A stretch of 64,000 nt of DNA from a bacterium (Candidatus Blackallbacteria) CG13_big_fil_rev_8_21_14_2_50_49_14 (GTDB lineage: Bacteria; Cyanobacteriota; Sericytochromatia; UBA7694). A program made the position numbers and the translations under genes. Below are positions 44,835 to 53,982 of the stretch, piece by piece. The notes below the pieces were generated by a model that ran no database searches, was not told where the DNA came from, and saw only the letters and a list, made by a program, of their open reading frames with translations. The stretch covers positions 57,106-121,105 of the forward strand of contig PFGG01000020.1 in assembly GCA_002783405.1 (NCBI GenBank), written 5' to 3'. The stretch's first letter is position 1. Each line of letters begins with the position of its first letter.

Positions 44835-45266
44835 TTATTTGAGAGAAACCAACTGTTGTTTCAAAAGCACCAGTTGTTCAGGACTCAATAGTTTGCGAAT
44901 CGCCAAGAAATGGTCAAGAGACTCAGCTTTCAGCTTCGACTCCAGGGCCAGTTTTTCTTGAAGCAATCTGCGCACCAAATTGGGATTAGAAGCGGGCGAC
45001 ATTAAAAGCCGTTGAATCTCTTCCTGTTTTTGTTGAGCTTCTGCCTTCAGAACAATTGCCTTTTTGTTAAACTCAAGACGCAGAATATTGATCTTTTTGA
45101 TTTGCTCTGAACTCAGATCCAAAGACTTCCAATCAATGGTAGAAGGAACTGCAGCAGGTTTATCGGATGCATCTTTCGCCAAAGATGGCGCGGCAAACAC
45201 CCCGAGGCCGAAAACAAGACTGGCAGCAAAAGCCAGAATTCTTGAGGACAATTTTGTATTGTTCAT
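44835..45266 (-). CDS. Spy/CpxP-like periplasmic protein
   Basis: A 143-residue protein with a signal peptide (ending FAAPSLAKD). The mature part is all-helical with two LTxxQ-like motifs, LSSEQIKKI and LSPEQLVLL, as in Spy, CpxP and metal-efflux regulators such as CnrX. These proteins act as ATP-independent periplasmic chaperones or stress sensors. It lies 10 nt after the anti-sigma gene, so it is probably a target or modulator of the sigma factor's response. Confidence 0.85.
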   Translation of the reverse strand: MNNTKLSSRILAFAASLVFGLGVFAAPSLAKDASDKPAAVPSTIDWKSLDLSSEQIKKINILRLEFNKKAIVLKAEAQQKQEEIQRLLMSPASNPNLVRRLLQEKLALESKLKAESLDHFLAIRKLLSPEQLVLLKQQLVSLK

Positions 45267-45276
45267 AACCTCTCAC

Positions 45277-46263
45277 CTACCCTCCTATTAAATTAGTATA
45301 GTCGTCAACGCTCAAATTATCCAGAGAATCATCGGAATTTGCAAATAATATATCTTCCGGCTGATTTTCCAATTGAATCACATGATCTGTGGGAACGACT
45401 GCTGAAATTCCTGCTTCCTGAGTGGAAGACGTTTGAGTATCCAGCATATGCTGGGAGAAAGAAACCAAAAGACCAAAGAAAGCAATCCCAGCCACCATGC
45501 GTGCATAACGGCCGCGTAAAAACATCGGAATTGCAAAAACTTTCTGTTTACGAACCTGAATCTCCTCAGGCTGAGGAAAGACCAGAATATCGGCTTGATC
45601 CAGACGGGCTTCGAGCGCACTGAAAAATGTTTCAGAGGCTTCGGGTACAGGCAAGGCCTGCAGCGCACGTTCCAGAACCTTTTCGTTCTGAGCCGTAACC
45701 GCATCCACCTGATCCAGGCGAGCTTCGAGCGCACTGAAAAATGTTTCAGAGGCTTCGGGTACAGGCAAAGCCTGCAGTGCACGCGACAAACTGTCAAAAT
45801 GAGAGCTTTCGGATTGAGTTTCTGGTTCAGCGGATTCTGGTAGAGCAGACATCACGCGCGTTACAAAGTCAGAAGAAAAATCTGCGGGAGTTGGAAGAGC
45901 TTGAATCGCTTGAGACAAAACAGTGAAATTGTGAAGATGGGTCTGAGCAGTTTCAGAAAAACCGGGTTCTTCAGGAGCCCACTCACTGTCAGAAAAGGCT
46001 GAAAGATTTTCAAAATCTTCGCTGGGCTCTTCCTGTTCCCACCCCAAGGTATCGAGGCGGGCAAAGATTCCAGATTCAAAATCCATAGGGGGGGTCGCAA
46101 GATTCTTACAGGCCCGTGAAAGCGACTCCATATTGCGTACATCTACCAGAGCAGGAAAGTGCTCTCCTAAACAATTCTGAACCTCTTCAATCTGGGATCC
46201 AGTCAGTTCTTGATCCAGATAGGCGGAAAGATCATCAAAGGGCAAACCATCGTTGTTTAACAT
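45277..46263 (-). CDS. Membrane anti-sigma factor with internal duplication
   Basis: A 328-residue protein following the ECF sigma gene with a one-base overlap (TGATG). The N-terminus (DLSAYLDQELTGSQIEEVQNCL) matches the zinc-finger/anti-sigma helix pattern but lacks the usual HxxxCxxC. A single membrane helix (RMVAGIAFFGLLVSFSQHML) lies near residue 260, with a roughly 50-residue periplasmic tail. Between are acidic, repetitive segments, with RALQALPVPEASETFFSALEARLDQ present twice. Probably sequesters the sigma factor at the membrane; the assignment rests mainly on context and architecture. Confidence 0.75.
   Translation of the reverse strand: MLNNDGLPFDDLSAYLDQELTGSQIEEVQNCLGEHFPALVDVRNMESLSRACKNLATPPMDFESGIFARLDTLGWEQEEPSEDFENLSAFSDSEWAPEEPGFSETAQTHLHNFTVLSQAIQALPTPADFSSDFVTRVMSALPESAEPETQSESSHFDSLSRALQALPVPEASETFFSALEARLDQVDAVTAQNEKVLERALQALPVPEASETFFSALEARLDQADILVFPQPEEIQVRKQKVFAIPMFLRGRYARMVAGIAFFGLLVSFSQHMLDTQTSSTQEAGISAVVPTDHVIQLENQPEDILFANSDDSLDNLSVDDYTNLIGG
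45590..45790 (-). repeat. Near-identical duplication inside the anti-sigma gene
   Basis: Two segments (about 45592-45664 and 45712-45784) are almost identical and encode RALQALPVPEASETFFSALEARLDQ. The near identity at the DNA level points to a recent duplication. Confidence 0.8.
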
Positions 46264-46880
46264 CAGACTTTTCTTTCCTCCTTTTCTTTCAGATAAACAG
46301 ACAATTTAGAAATCAATTTTTCACGTGCACGGGCAATCCGTGACTTGACCGTACCCAAAGAAATATCCATGGCATAGGCGATTTCTTCATAGGACATGCC
46401 TTGAATCTCACGCATAATAATCACAGCGCGGTGAGAAGGCGGCAATTCACGTATCGCATCTTCAAGATGTTCCTGCCACTCGGTACGTAAGAGTTCTTCT
46501 TCAGGCAAGAGACCTGGGGCCTCCATTTCCATCTGAATACTGTCTCCGTCTTCAAGACGCAGATCATCATCCAACGAAAAAGCAATCTGATTGCCTTTTT
46601 GGCGCATCCGATCCCGAAAAGCATTGACGACAATACGATGTAACCAACTCCGAAAGGCAGCAGGAGACTTCAGCTTCCGAATTGATTGATAGACCTTTAC
46701 CCAGACTTCCTGGGCCACGTCTTCAATTTCTTCTTTATCCTGCAAGAGCCGGTAAAGCACGGCGAACACCATGCCTTGGTAAGCTTTCACCAATTCCATA
46801 AAGGCTTGGCGATCGCCCTCCTGGCACTGCCGGATGAGCTGTTCCTGTTGTTCCTTCAGGGCACTGTTTATCATACTCAC
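46263..46880 (-). CDS. ECF-type RNA polymerase sigma factor
   Basis: A 205-residue sigma factor. Region 2 (AFMELVKAYQGMVFAVLYRLLQDKEEIEDVAQEVWVKVY) and region 4 (AIRELPPSHRAVIIMREIQGMSYEEIAYAMDISLGTVKSRIARAREKL) are clear. The DNA-binding HTH is in region 4. The start is probably the GTG at 46880 (AAGGA 9-10 nt upstream); an ATG at 46874 would shorten it by two residues and lies too close to any RBS. It directs expression of its own operon and likely envelope genes. RpoE/SigW-like family; exact subgroup not assigned. Confidence 0.93.
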   Translation of the reverse strand: MSMINSALKEQQEQLIRQCQEGDRQAFMELVKAYQGMVFAVLYRLLQDKEEIEDVAQEVWVKVYQSIRKLKSPAAFRSWLHRIVVNAFRDRMRQKGNQIAFSLDDDLRLEDGDSIQMEMEAPGLLPEEELLRTEWQEHLEDAIRELPPSHRAVIIMREIQGMSYEEIAYAMDISLGTVKSRIARAREKLISKLSVYLKEKEERKV

Positions 46881-46909
46881 TTCGCAATGTCCTTTCTGGT
46901 ATTTAATGT

Positions 46910-46935
46910 GACGTGGATCATGGCAGAAAGGTTCC
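46910..46935 (-). promoter_or_regulatory. Probable ECF sigma autoregulatory promoter
   Basis: On the minus strand GGAACC (46935-46930) and CGTC (46913-46910) are 16 bp apart, a standard ECF promoter layout. The -10 ends 29 bp before the GTG start of the sigma gene, leaving room for a short leader with AAGGA. Confidence 0.65.
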
Positions 46936-47122
46936 CGTATTCCTCAAGTTTTTTAACAAAAAAAAGACAGCTTCTCGCAAAGACCCTATCTAAGCATAAA
47001 ATACCCCTGTTTTCAAAAGCAAAGTCTTGGGTTCTCAAATTGGCCTCAGAAAAGAAAAACAAACTGAAATTTCGATCTCAATTTCTCTGGATTTTTAGCA
47101 AAAATAGCGTCACAATAGAAGT

Positions 47123-47572
47123 ATGCAAAATCCAGCCAGCCCCATTCAGACAATTTCTCTAACACATATTGCACTTCGCGCGGCCTCACCCTCCCAAAGC
47201 GCTGCATTTTATACCCGTTATTGCAATCTCAAAATTTTACACCGACGGATGGATCAGGAAATGGGTGAAGATGTAGAGGTGATTTGGCTGGGAAATCCCG
47301 ATCGTCTACCGGGTTTTGTCTTGGTTCTGATGCAAAATCAACCTGAGAGCTGTCCCAAAGGGAGTTTTCATCACCTCGGATTTGAAGTAGCCAGCAAAGA
47401 TGATGTCGATCATTTGGCAAAAATCGCACAGTCTGAGGGTATTCTGGCCCTGCCACCCCAAGATGCAGGCCCAGTGGTAGGATATATCTGCGCACTGAAA
47501 GATCCCGATCAAAATCTGGTAGAAATCAGTTATGGCCAGATGATTATGCTTCGCAGAGAAGCCCATGCCTAG
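47123..47572 (+). CDS. VOC-superfamily protein (glyoxalase-like)
   Basis: A 149-residue protein with the two babaB modules of the vicinal oxygen chelate fold. Module 1: LTHIALRAASPSQSAAFYTRYCNLKIL with a metal-ligand His; module 2: FHHLGFEVASKDDVDHLAKIA with a second His; and a Glu near the end in DPDQNLVEISYG. Members include lactoylglutathione lyase, fosfomycin-resistance enzymes and dioxygenases; substrate not assigned. No Shine-Dalgarno before the ATG. Overlaps the SLH gene by 8 nt. Confidence 0.88.
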   Translation: MQNPASPIQTISLTHIALRAASPSQSAAFYTRYCNLKILHRRMDQEMGEDVEVIWLGNPDRLPGFVLVLMQNQPESCPKGSFHHLGFEVASKDDVDHLAKIAQSEGILALPPQDAGPVVGYICALKDPDQNLVEISYGQMIMLRREAHA

Positions 47573-48338
47573 AAACCAGCTTTTCAATTTAGCGCTCAGC
47601 ACGGCACTGCTCGTACAGATTTGCTTGCCCGTTCAAGCACTGCACCTGGTGGATCTCCCTGAAGGGCATCCTGCTGCACCGGCAGTTCAAAAGGCCATCC
47701 AGCGCTATCAACTTTTTGAAGCCTATCCCGATCAAACCTTTCGGGGAGAAGCTCCATTTACGCGTTACCAATTGGCTCAGGCCAGTTTTCAAATGTTGCG
47801 CTATTTGCAAGCATCCAAAAAAATTCAAATTGAAACCCCCTTGCTTCAGTTCGGCGCCTACCGCATTCTTTTGCAGGAAAACGGGGGCGACCTGCCCAAA
47901 CGCCATTGGGCGATTGGAGCAATTCAAGAACTTTTCGCCCATGGTTTGATCAGTGCTGAAGACAATAAATTCCAAGGCCCGCTCAAAGTCAACCGCTATG
48001 CCCTGGCAGCACAAATTTACCGTTTTTTAAACTGGCTCAATTTAGAGCCCCTGAAAACAGAAACCTCTGCCCTGCCTCCATTCGCCACAGATATCCCAGC
48101 TCAGCATTGGGCACGACCCGCGGTTGAAAGCCTCTTAGAACAGGGGATCCTCACTCTCAATAGCCAAGGGCGCTTTCAGGGAGATCAGCCGGCCAATGGG
48201 TATGAATTGGCTTCCAGCTTGGTCAAGGCCATCGAATTGATTGAGAAATCAAGCCCACGCGAAACCCTTCGCCCCCAAGATCCCCACCTGCCTGTTTCTC
48301 GCGCTCAAATCCGGCGAGATGGTCGATTCTTGCCCTGA
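47565..48338 (+). CDS. Secreted protein with three SLH-like repeats
   Basis: A 257-residue protein with a signal peptide (MPRNQLFNLALSTALLVQICLPVQA). Three S-layer-homology-like repeats of about 60 residues follow: VDLPEGHPAAPAVQKAIQRYQLFEAYPDQTFRGEAPFTRYQLAQ; a second with KRHWAIGAIQELFAHGLI; and a third with AQHWARPAVESLLEQGIL. In cyanobacteria and Gram-negatives such domains bind peptidoglycan-linked pyruvylated glycans. The C-terminal 20 residues are basic. Its end overlaps the convergent ABC-F gene by 34 bp. Confidence 0.88.
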   Translation: MPRNQLFNLALSTALLVQICLPVQALHLVDLPEGHPAAPAVQKAIQRYQLFEAYPDQTFRGEAPFTRYQLAQASFQMLRYLQASKKIQIETPLLQFGAYRILLQENGGDLPKRHWAIGAIQELFAHGLISAEDNKFQGPLKVNRYALAAQIYRFLNWLNLEPLKTETSALPPFATDIPAQHWARPAVESLLEQGILTLNSQGRFQGDQPANGYELASSLVKAIELIEKSSPRETLRPQDPHLPVSRAQIRRDGRFLP

Positions 48339-49906
48339 AAAGGCAAGTGCCAGACAGAATCTGCAAATTTTTCAAGCAAACGCTGATCATGACTGGTCAG
48401 TAAAACACTGCCGGCATACTGAGAGATGAGCATTTCCAAGGCTTCAATGGCCTCATAATCCAAATGGTTGGAAGGTTCATCCAAAAGCAAAAGGTCAGGA
48501 GCTTGAAGCAGAAGATGAATCAACCAAAGCTTGCGTTGTTGCCCTTCGCTGAGTAAGCCCAGCGCCTGCGCGTAATAATCACCGCTGATTCCCCACGCGC
48601 CCAAAAGCCTGCGCGCTTCAGCTGCCTGTTCCTGCTTAAAAATTTCGCGCGGAGCAAGCGACAATTGCTCAGCAGAAAACTGTTGGGGCAAATAACCCAA
48701 ACGCAAACCTCTGGCGCGATAAATCTGCCCGGACAGCGGTTTCAGCTCTCCACTCAGCGTTTTGAGCAAGGTGCTCTTGCCTGCACCATTGGGCGCTTGC
48801 AAGGCCCATTTTTGCCCGCCCAAAATTTGGAAGGAAAGGGGAGCAAAATCACTGTGAGCTAAGATCAGTTCGCGCACGTCCAGGCAAACGCCCTGAAGTT
48901 TACGGGGCTCGGGAAAATGCATGCGATAGGTTTTATCAACCCAGGGCTTGACTTCCTGTAGTCTTTCTATGCGGGTGTCCATCCGCTCACGGGCCTGCAC
49001 AGCTCGTTTCTGCAAGCGGGCTGCACGAGCCCCTTCAAAGCCAGAATCTACAGCGGCATGTTTCCCCCGCTCACGCTCAGCCCCCCAATCCCGATAATTC
49101 CGGCGCAAGCTTTTTAAATGCTCAAGTTCCCGCTCGATCCTTTGCTTCTCGCGTAGACGCTCCAAAAACTCCGCTTGGCGGGTGGCTGAAAAACAGGAAT
49201 AATTGCCAGCATAAAGTTTGCCCGCTCCCCTTTCCAGATAGAAAATTTGATTCACGGCCTGATCCAAAAACCAACGGTCGTGCGAAATCACGCAAACAGC
49301 AGCCCTGCTGAGCGCCAAGGCATTCAAAAGATAGTTTAAGCCCACCTGATCGAGATCATGGGTGGGTTCATCCAAGAGCAGCAAGTCAGCCCCAGAAACA
49401 AAGGCCTTTGCCAAAACCAGCAAACGCTTCTCTCCTCCCGAAAAGGAATGAAAAGGTCGCTCATAGTCTTCAGGCTGAAAACCAAAGACTTCTGCCATCA
49501 CCTGAGCCTGGGCCAATTTGGTATAACCATCCAAGGCAACAAAGTCTGCCAAATTTTCAGCATAGGCCAGAGGCTCAGGAAATCCAGCGGCTTCAGCCTG
49601 GCAAATGGCCAGCCAAAGACACGCTTCCTGGTCTGCCAAAAGATAAACAAGCAAAGGGGTGTCAGACTCAAGCGGTGAGGTTTGAGGAACAAGATAGGAT
49701 ACGCCAGAAACAGTGATCTCACCCAGATCTGCTTCGAGTTCCCCTCGCAAAAGCTGAAACAGCGTCGATTTTCCCGCGCCGTTTACCCCCACAATTCCCA
49801 TCCGGGAACCCGCAAACACTTCAAGATGAAGTCCCTGAAAAAGCCAGTCCGTTGAACCTGGCCAAGTAAAAGAAAGTTCAGAAAGAGTCAAGATACTCGC
49901 AGTCAT
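48305..49906 (-). CDS. ABC-F family ATPase
   Basis: A 533-residue soluble protein with two ABC domains and no membrane segments. First domain: Walker A GVNGAGKST, signature SFSGGEKRLLVLAKAF, Walker B LLLLDEPTHDLD. Second: Walker A APNGAGKST, signature LSEGQQRKLWLIHLLL, Walker B LLLLDEPSNHLD. A charged helical linker (RIERELEHLKSLRRNYRDWGAERERGKHA) joins them. ABC-F proteins act on the ribosome (EttA, Uup) or confer resistance to ribosome-targeting antibiotics. EttA is unlikely because the linker is short and differently composed. Confidence 0.93.
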   Translation of the reverse strand: MTASILTLSELSFTWPGSTDWLFQGLHLEVFAGSRMGIVGVNGAGKSTLFQLLRGELEADLGEITVSGVSYLVPQTSPLESDTPLLVYLLADQEACLWLAICQAEAAGFPEPLAYAENLADFVALDGYTKLAQAQVMAEVFGFQPEDYERPFHSFSGGEKRLLVLAKAFVSGADLLLLDEPTHDLDQVGLNYLLNALALSRAAVCVISHDRWFLDQAVNQIFYLERGAGKLYAGNYSCFSATRQAEFLERLREKQRIERELEHLKSLRRNYRDWGAERERGKHAAVDSGFEGARAARLQKRAVQARERMDTRIERLQEVKPWVDKTYRMHFPEPRKLQGVCLDVRELILAHSDFAPLSFQILGGQKWALQAPNGAGKSTLLKTLSGELKPLSGQIYRARGLRLGYLPQQFSAEQLSLAPREIFKQEQAAEARRLLGAWGISGDYYAQALGLLSEGQQRKLWLIHLLLQAPDLLLLDEPSNHLDYEAIEALEMLISQYAGSVLLTSHDQRLLEKFADSVWHLPFQGKNRPSRRI

Positions 49907-50066
49907 TAATACATCACGCTCCAGAATAGGTATTCATAAAAACTCTGGTTTTAGCGTGCGATTTTCATGGCTGGCGTCAGCAAGGCTCCTTATGCTTTAC
50001 AAGATACGTTACGTTTTTTAAGTCGTAACGCTGATGAAAAAAGTTCCCTTGGGGCGAGATAGCGAA

Positions 50067-52232
50067 CTAGAGAAATTCGCTTTCTTCGCCCCGGGCGATG
50101 GCCAGAATTTCTTCTGCTTCCCAGGGAGTTTGTGAATCGTATTCATTCACAAAGGCCACCCGTTTGACCTCCGCCAGCGAAGTCAAGCCTTGCGTAGCTT
50201 TAAAATAGCCATCCTCAGCCATAGAAACCAGTTTGGCTTCGGTTCGGGCAATGCCTCGAATTGTCGCCGCCGGTTTGCGCTCTAATACAGCTTCACGAAT
50301 GGCTTCGTTAATCACCATCAGCTCATGAATAGCCACCTGGCCTTTATAGCCATGCTGACTACACTCAGCACAGCCGACAGGCTTCCAAAGCGGAAGCGCA
50401 TCGGGTTCAACAGTTACCAAGCCAAGCAAATCCAAGGTTTCACGGGTGGGCACTTCAGATTGTTTACAATGGGGGCACAAACGGCGCACCAAACGTTGTG
50501 ACAGCACAGCCACATGGCTGGAGGCAATCAAATAGGCCTCTAAACCCTGCGAGGCCAAGCGCAAAAGCGCGCCTGTGGCATCAAAGGCCGCATAGGAGGT
50601 CAAGACCTTGGCACCGCTCAAGGCCAGTTCTACGGTTGCAGCCAAGGTTTCAGGAGCATCCAATTCACTAACCATCAGGATATCGGGATCCAGATAGCTC
50701 ATGGAGCGAATCATTTCAGCAAAACTGTCACCTCGCTCCTGACTCCAACCGCCTTGTACGGTTCCAGGAACCGTAAGCTCAATTGGGTTTTCAGCAGTAA
50801 TAATCGAACGGTTCTGCTCATTGAGATAATTCATAGAAGCATAAAGCGTAGAGGTTTTGCCTGAACGCGCAGGCCCGGTGAGAATAATCAAGCCACCTGG
50901 TGTATTCAAAAGCTTTTGGTAACGGTGCAGGCAAAGCGGAGAAAAGCCTGTGCGCTCAAGGTTCAGGAGCAATTCCTGCTGTGTTCCCTGACGCTCTTGA
51001 AGATTCAGCACCATGGTTTCTCCCCAGAGGCTGGGATAGGTCGCCACCCCCAGCTCCAACTGTTTATCCATCAAAGTGGCTTTGACCCGGTTGCGTTGAT
51101 GGGTCAGAACATTCTGAGGATTCAGGGCGCAGAGTTGTTTCAAGCGAGTCATCATTGGGCCCGCCAATTCCTGCGGCAAATCTGTTTTATGGTGCAAAAC
51201 CCCGTCAATCCGGTAGCGAATGCGCAGATATTTCTCCTGGGGTTCAATATGGATATCGGAAGCCCGATCCTTGAGCGCGTTTTTAAACAGAAAATTAACG
51301 ACGGTTTCTTCCTGGCGGCGCTGGGCATCGCTGGCATAGAGGCTAACACCGCCCACGGTCAGCGTAGATTCAGCACTTGAATCTACCCCCGCAGCGGGTG
51401 GAGACGAAACAGGTGCTGCCGGTGCTGAAACTGTTTTTTCTGAGGTTTCAGTATCATACAGGTCAGGCACTTCTGCATCATAGAGACTGATGCTGGCCAA
51501 GGGAGAAGGCGCATGGTTTTCAGGCAATTCAGCCTGAATCGGAGGCGGTTCGGGAGGGGGCGGTGGAGCAGCGACAGGCTGTTTGCGCAGCAGATATTCC
51601 TGTAAAGTGCCCTGCAAAGCTGAAGCAGGGGCGATGGCAGGCAAAACACGACAGCGGAACTGTTTTTCTATGTGGCGAATCGTGGCTTCATCCAAGGGGT
51701 CTTCCATGACCACGGTCATGCGTTCATCCTGCATATGCACGGGCAGAACACTTTTCTCGGTCAGGAACTGAAGCTCCAACTTCTCTAAAAGAGACAAATC
51801 AATCAATTCCAAAGAGGGTATAATGCGGGGCACGTCCAATTGAACGCTCAGCGCATCCACCAATTGATTTTCATTCAAGGCCTGCATTTCAAGCAAAATC
51901 TGACCCAGTTTTTTGCCTTTGATTTTTTCCTGAATTTGAACGGCTTGCTCCACATGCGCGGGCCGTACCACTTTCATATTGACCAAAAGTTCACCCAAAA
52001 GAATCCGCTTATTGTATTTGCGCAAAAAGCGCTGAAGCTCTTCAGGGCTGATCAGTTTCAGCTCCACACAAATCTGACCAAAAGGTTTATAGGTTTTGCC
52101 GGATTGAGAAATAAATTTCTGCTCTTTTTGAATTTCCAAAACCTTCGCCAAAGCATCTGTCGTGAGATAGCCTTCTTTGACCAACAATTCACCCAATTTA
52201 AAACTGGGCCTGGGAGGAGTCACTTGATTCAT
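50067..52232 (-). CDS. Divergent GspE/PilB-like secretion ATPase
   Basis: A 721-residue ATPase. Residues about 8-220 hold MshEN-like N-domains (FKLGELLVKEGYLTTDALAKVLEIQ and ILLGELLVNMKVVRPAHVEQAVQIQ). A Pro/Ala-rich linker follows. The catalytic half has the PilT-type fold, but with changes: Walker A is GPARSGKTST, the Asp box reads AENPIEL instead of EDPxE, Walker B is ILMVSELD, and the His box STLHTNDA reads TSYAAFDA. CPHC and CAEC remain as the zinc tetracysteine. Loss of the His and Asp-box acid could reduce ATP hydrolysis. Start at the ATG at 52232. No pilin or GspF-like gene is nearby. Confidence 0.88.
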   Translation of the reverse strand: MNQVTPPRPSFKLGELLVKEGYLTTDALAKVLEIQKEQKFISQSGKTYKPFGQICVELKLISPEELQRFLRKYNKRILLGELLVNMKVVRPAHVEQAVQIQEKIKGKKLGQILLEMQALNENQLVDALSVQLDVPRIIPSLELIDLSLLEKLELQFLTEKSVLPVHMQDERMTVVMEDPLDEATIRHIEKQFRCRVLPAIAPASALQGTLQEYLLRKQPVAAPPPPPEPPPIQAELPENHAPSPLASISLYDAEVPDLYDTETSEKTVSAPAAPVSSPPAAGVDSSAESTLTVGGVSLYASDAQRRQEETVVNFLFKNALKDRASDIHIEPQEKYLRIRYRIDGVLHHKTDLPQELAGPMMTRLKQLCALNPQNVLTHQRNRVKATLMDKQLELGVATYPSLWGETMVLNLQERQGTQQELLLNLERTGFSPLCLHRYQKLLNTPGGLIILTGPARSGKTSTLYASMNYLNEQNRSIITAENPIELTVPGTVQGGWSQERGDSFAEMIRSMSYLDPDILMVSELDAPETLAATVELALSGAKVLTSYAAFDATGALLRLASQGLEAYLIASSHVAVLSQRLVRRLCPHCKQSEVPTRETLDLLGLVTVEPDALPLWKPVGCAECSQHGYKGQVAIHELMVINEAIREAVLERKPAATIRGIARTEAKLVSMAEDGYFKATQGLTSLAEVKRVAFVNEYDSQTPWEAEEILAIARGEESEFL

Positions 52233-52334
52233 GTTTGGTTTGCCTGCATATTCACAAATTATAATTAGAATTGTAACCCAGAGCATGAAAGGCATGAAAG
52301 CCAGCATCGGTTTTGCCATGCTAACCTGAAAACA

Positions 52335-53795
52335 ATGCGTACTTCAACCCTCATCGATTTTCAGTCAGAAACACCCACTTTGGCCCCCAAACATTCTTGG
52401 CCGCTTACTCTGGGCTGGGTAGGCACAGGAGCCGCTCTGTTTATTTTATGGACGCATTCAGAAATCTGGCTGCTGGCAGGGGCCTTGCTCTATCTGGCCT
52501 GGAAAGGATTTGTCAATGGTTATACTCAAAAGGGCAAAGCTTACGCCTATGCGGCACAAATCCAAACAGCCCTGAAGTATCTGAGCCTTGCACACAAGCT
52601 CAACCCCTGGTATTCACCCTGCCTGCTGGCCCTTGCCCATTTATACGCCGATCAGGGAAATTGGCCCAAAGCCAAAGACCATTACCAAAGAGTGCTTCAA
52701 CAGGTTAGCAATCAGATTGAAGCTTGGAACGGTCTGGGTTTCTGTTATTTGGCTGAAGAAAAATACCAGGAAGCAGGTCACGCCTTTCAAAAGGCCTATC
52801 AGATTCGGCGAGGAGACCCCAAACAGCAGGGAGCAGCCGAAATTGACTGGGAACAAAGTCAGTCTCTCCCCCGCTTCAACCGCTTAAAATTAAACCATGA
52901 AGAAGAACAGTTGCATTATCTGCTGGAGCAGCAGCACTTGCCTGAAAGCTTCACTACTCAATGGCTTCACCTCAGAAATTGGCTCACAAAACTGGAAGCA
53001 GATCCCACAGCACCGGTCTTTGTGCAGCTCACACCCGAAGATCCTTTGCTCAAAAACTGGGGGCACAATCTGCACCTCTATCTGCCTCCCCGGCAGTCAA
53101 GCCCCTGTCTGAAAGTCCAAAACTGGCAAAGCCTCAGCCAAAATTTTCAAGCCAACCAGCAGATTTGGTGGGATGATTTTTTAAGCCCCGCCAGCCTGGC
53201 AGAACTGCAAAGATTTTGCTGGGAAAGCACGTTCTGGCATGATGGCAGCCGCCAGGCGGGATATCTGGCCAGCACAGTAGATGATGGCTTTCAGTGTCCC
53301 TTGCTTTTTCAAATTGCCGATGAACTTCGCCATCGTTTTCCTGAACTGCTAAAGGCCTATCCCCTGGTTTATCTCTGGGCTTTTAAATGCGACAGCAGAG
53401 GGCAAGGCGTTGCCCTTCACAATGACAGCGCCAGTATCAATCTCAATTTTTGGATTACACCCGACAGCGCCAATCTCAATCCTGAAACAGGGGGCCTGCT
53501 GATTTACCCCCAGGAACCCCCTCAAGAATGGGATTTTGAAACCCTGCGCATGGATCAGGCAGGGATTGAGACCTGGCTGAAAGCCCATCCGCAAGAACCA
53601 GTACGGATTCCCTACCGCTGTAATCGGGCGGTCTTGTTTAAGTCCCGCTTGTTTCACACCAGTGACGAAATCCAGTTTCAATCCGGCTATTTGAATCGAC
53701 GCATCAATATCACCCTGCTCTTTGGTCAAAAGGGCCTGGGCTATTACCCCCGCCCCAAAGTGATCCCTGTTTGCTCCTCTATTTCAGGTATTTAA
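52335..53795 (+). CDS. TPR membrane protein with C-terminal 2OG-Fe(II) oxygenase-like domain
   Basis: A 486-residue protein. Two hydrophobic segments (about 20-60) are followed by TPR units (YAAQIQTALKYLSLAHKLNP, PCLLALAHLYADQGNWPKAKDHYQRVL, EAWNGLGFCYLAEEKYQEAGHAF). The C-terminal half (about 280-480) has a double-stranded beta-helix pattern with LHNDSASINLNFWITP (HxD) and RLFHTSDEIQFQSGYLNRRINITLL (distal His and Arg). It resembles prolyl-4-hydroxylase-type enzymes; the substrate may be a protein held by the TPRs. Start has no clear Shine-Dalgarno. Divergent from the GspE-like gene. Confidence 0.8.
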   Translation: MRTSTLIDFQSETPTLAPKHSWPLTLGWVGTGAALFILWTHSEIWLLAGALLYLAWKGFVNGYTQKGKAYAYAAQIQTALKYLSLAHKLNPWYSPCLLALAHLYADQGNWPKAKDHYQRVLQQVSNQIEAWNGLGFCYLAEEKYQEAGHAFQKAYQIRRGDPKQQGAAEIDWEQSQSLPRFNRLKLNHEEEQLHYLLEQQHLPESFTTQWLHLRNWLTKLEADPTAPVFVQLTPEDPLLKNWGHNLHLYLPPRQSSPCLKVQNWQSLSQNFQANQQIWWDDFLSPASLAELQRFCWESTFWHDGSRQAGYLASTVDDGFQCPLLFQIADELRHRFPELLKAYPLVYLWAFKCDSRGQGVALHNDSASINLNFWITPDSANLNPETGGLLIYPQEPPQEWDFETLRMDQAGIETWLKAHPQEPVRIPYRCNRAVLFKSRLFHTSDEIQFQSGYLNRRINITLLFGQKGLGYYPRPKVIPVCSSISGI

Positions 53796-53852
53796 AATGG
53801 GTTGGACAAGCATATAAATCTTGTTCAAAACATATGAATTCATTCAGACTGC

Positions 53853-53882
53853 TTGCTTTTCAAGGCTCCGTTTTTGTAGAAT
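53853..53882 (+). promoter_or_regulatory. Predicted sigma70-type promoter of the HTH-TPR gene
   Basis: TTGCTT (53853-53858) and TAGAAT (53877-53882) with 18 bp spacing, about 100 bp before the ATG. Confidence 0.5.
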
Positions 53883-53982
53883 CGAAGAATCAGAGTGCAG
53901 CAAGAAAAAAGCAGGGAACGGGATAAGTGAGCGTACAGGAGAGCTATTTATCTTTTAAAAACACGTACTGCGTAAATGCAAT

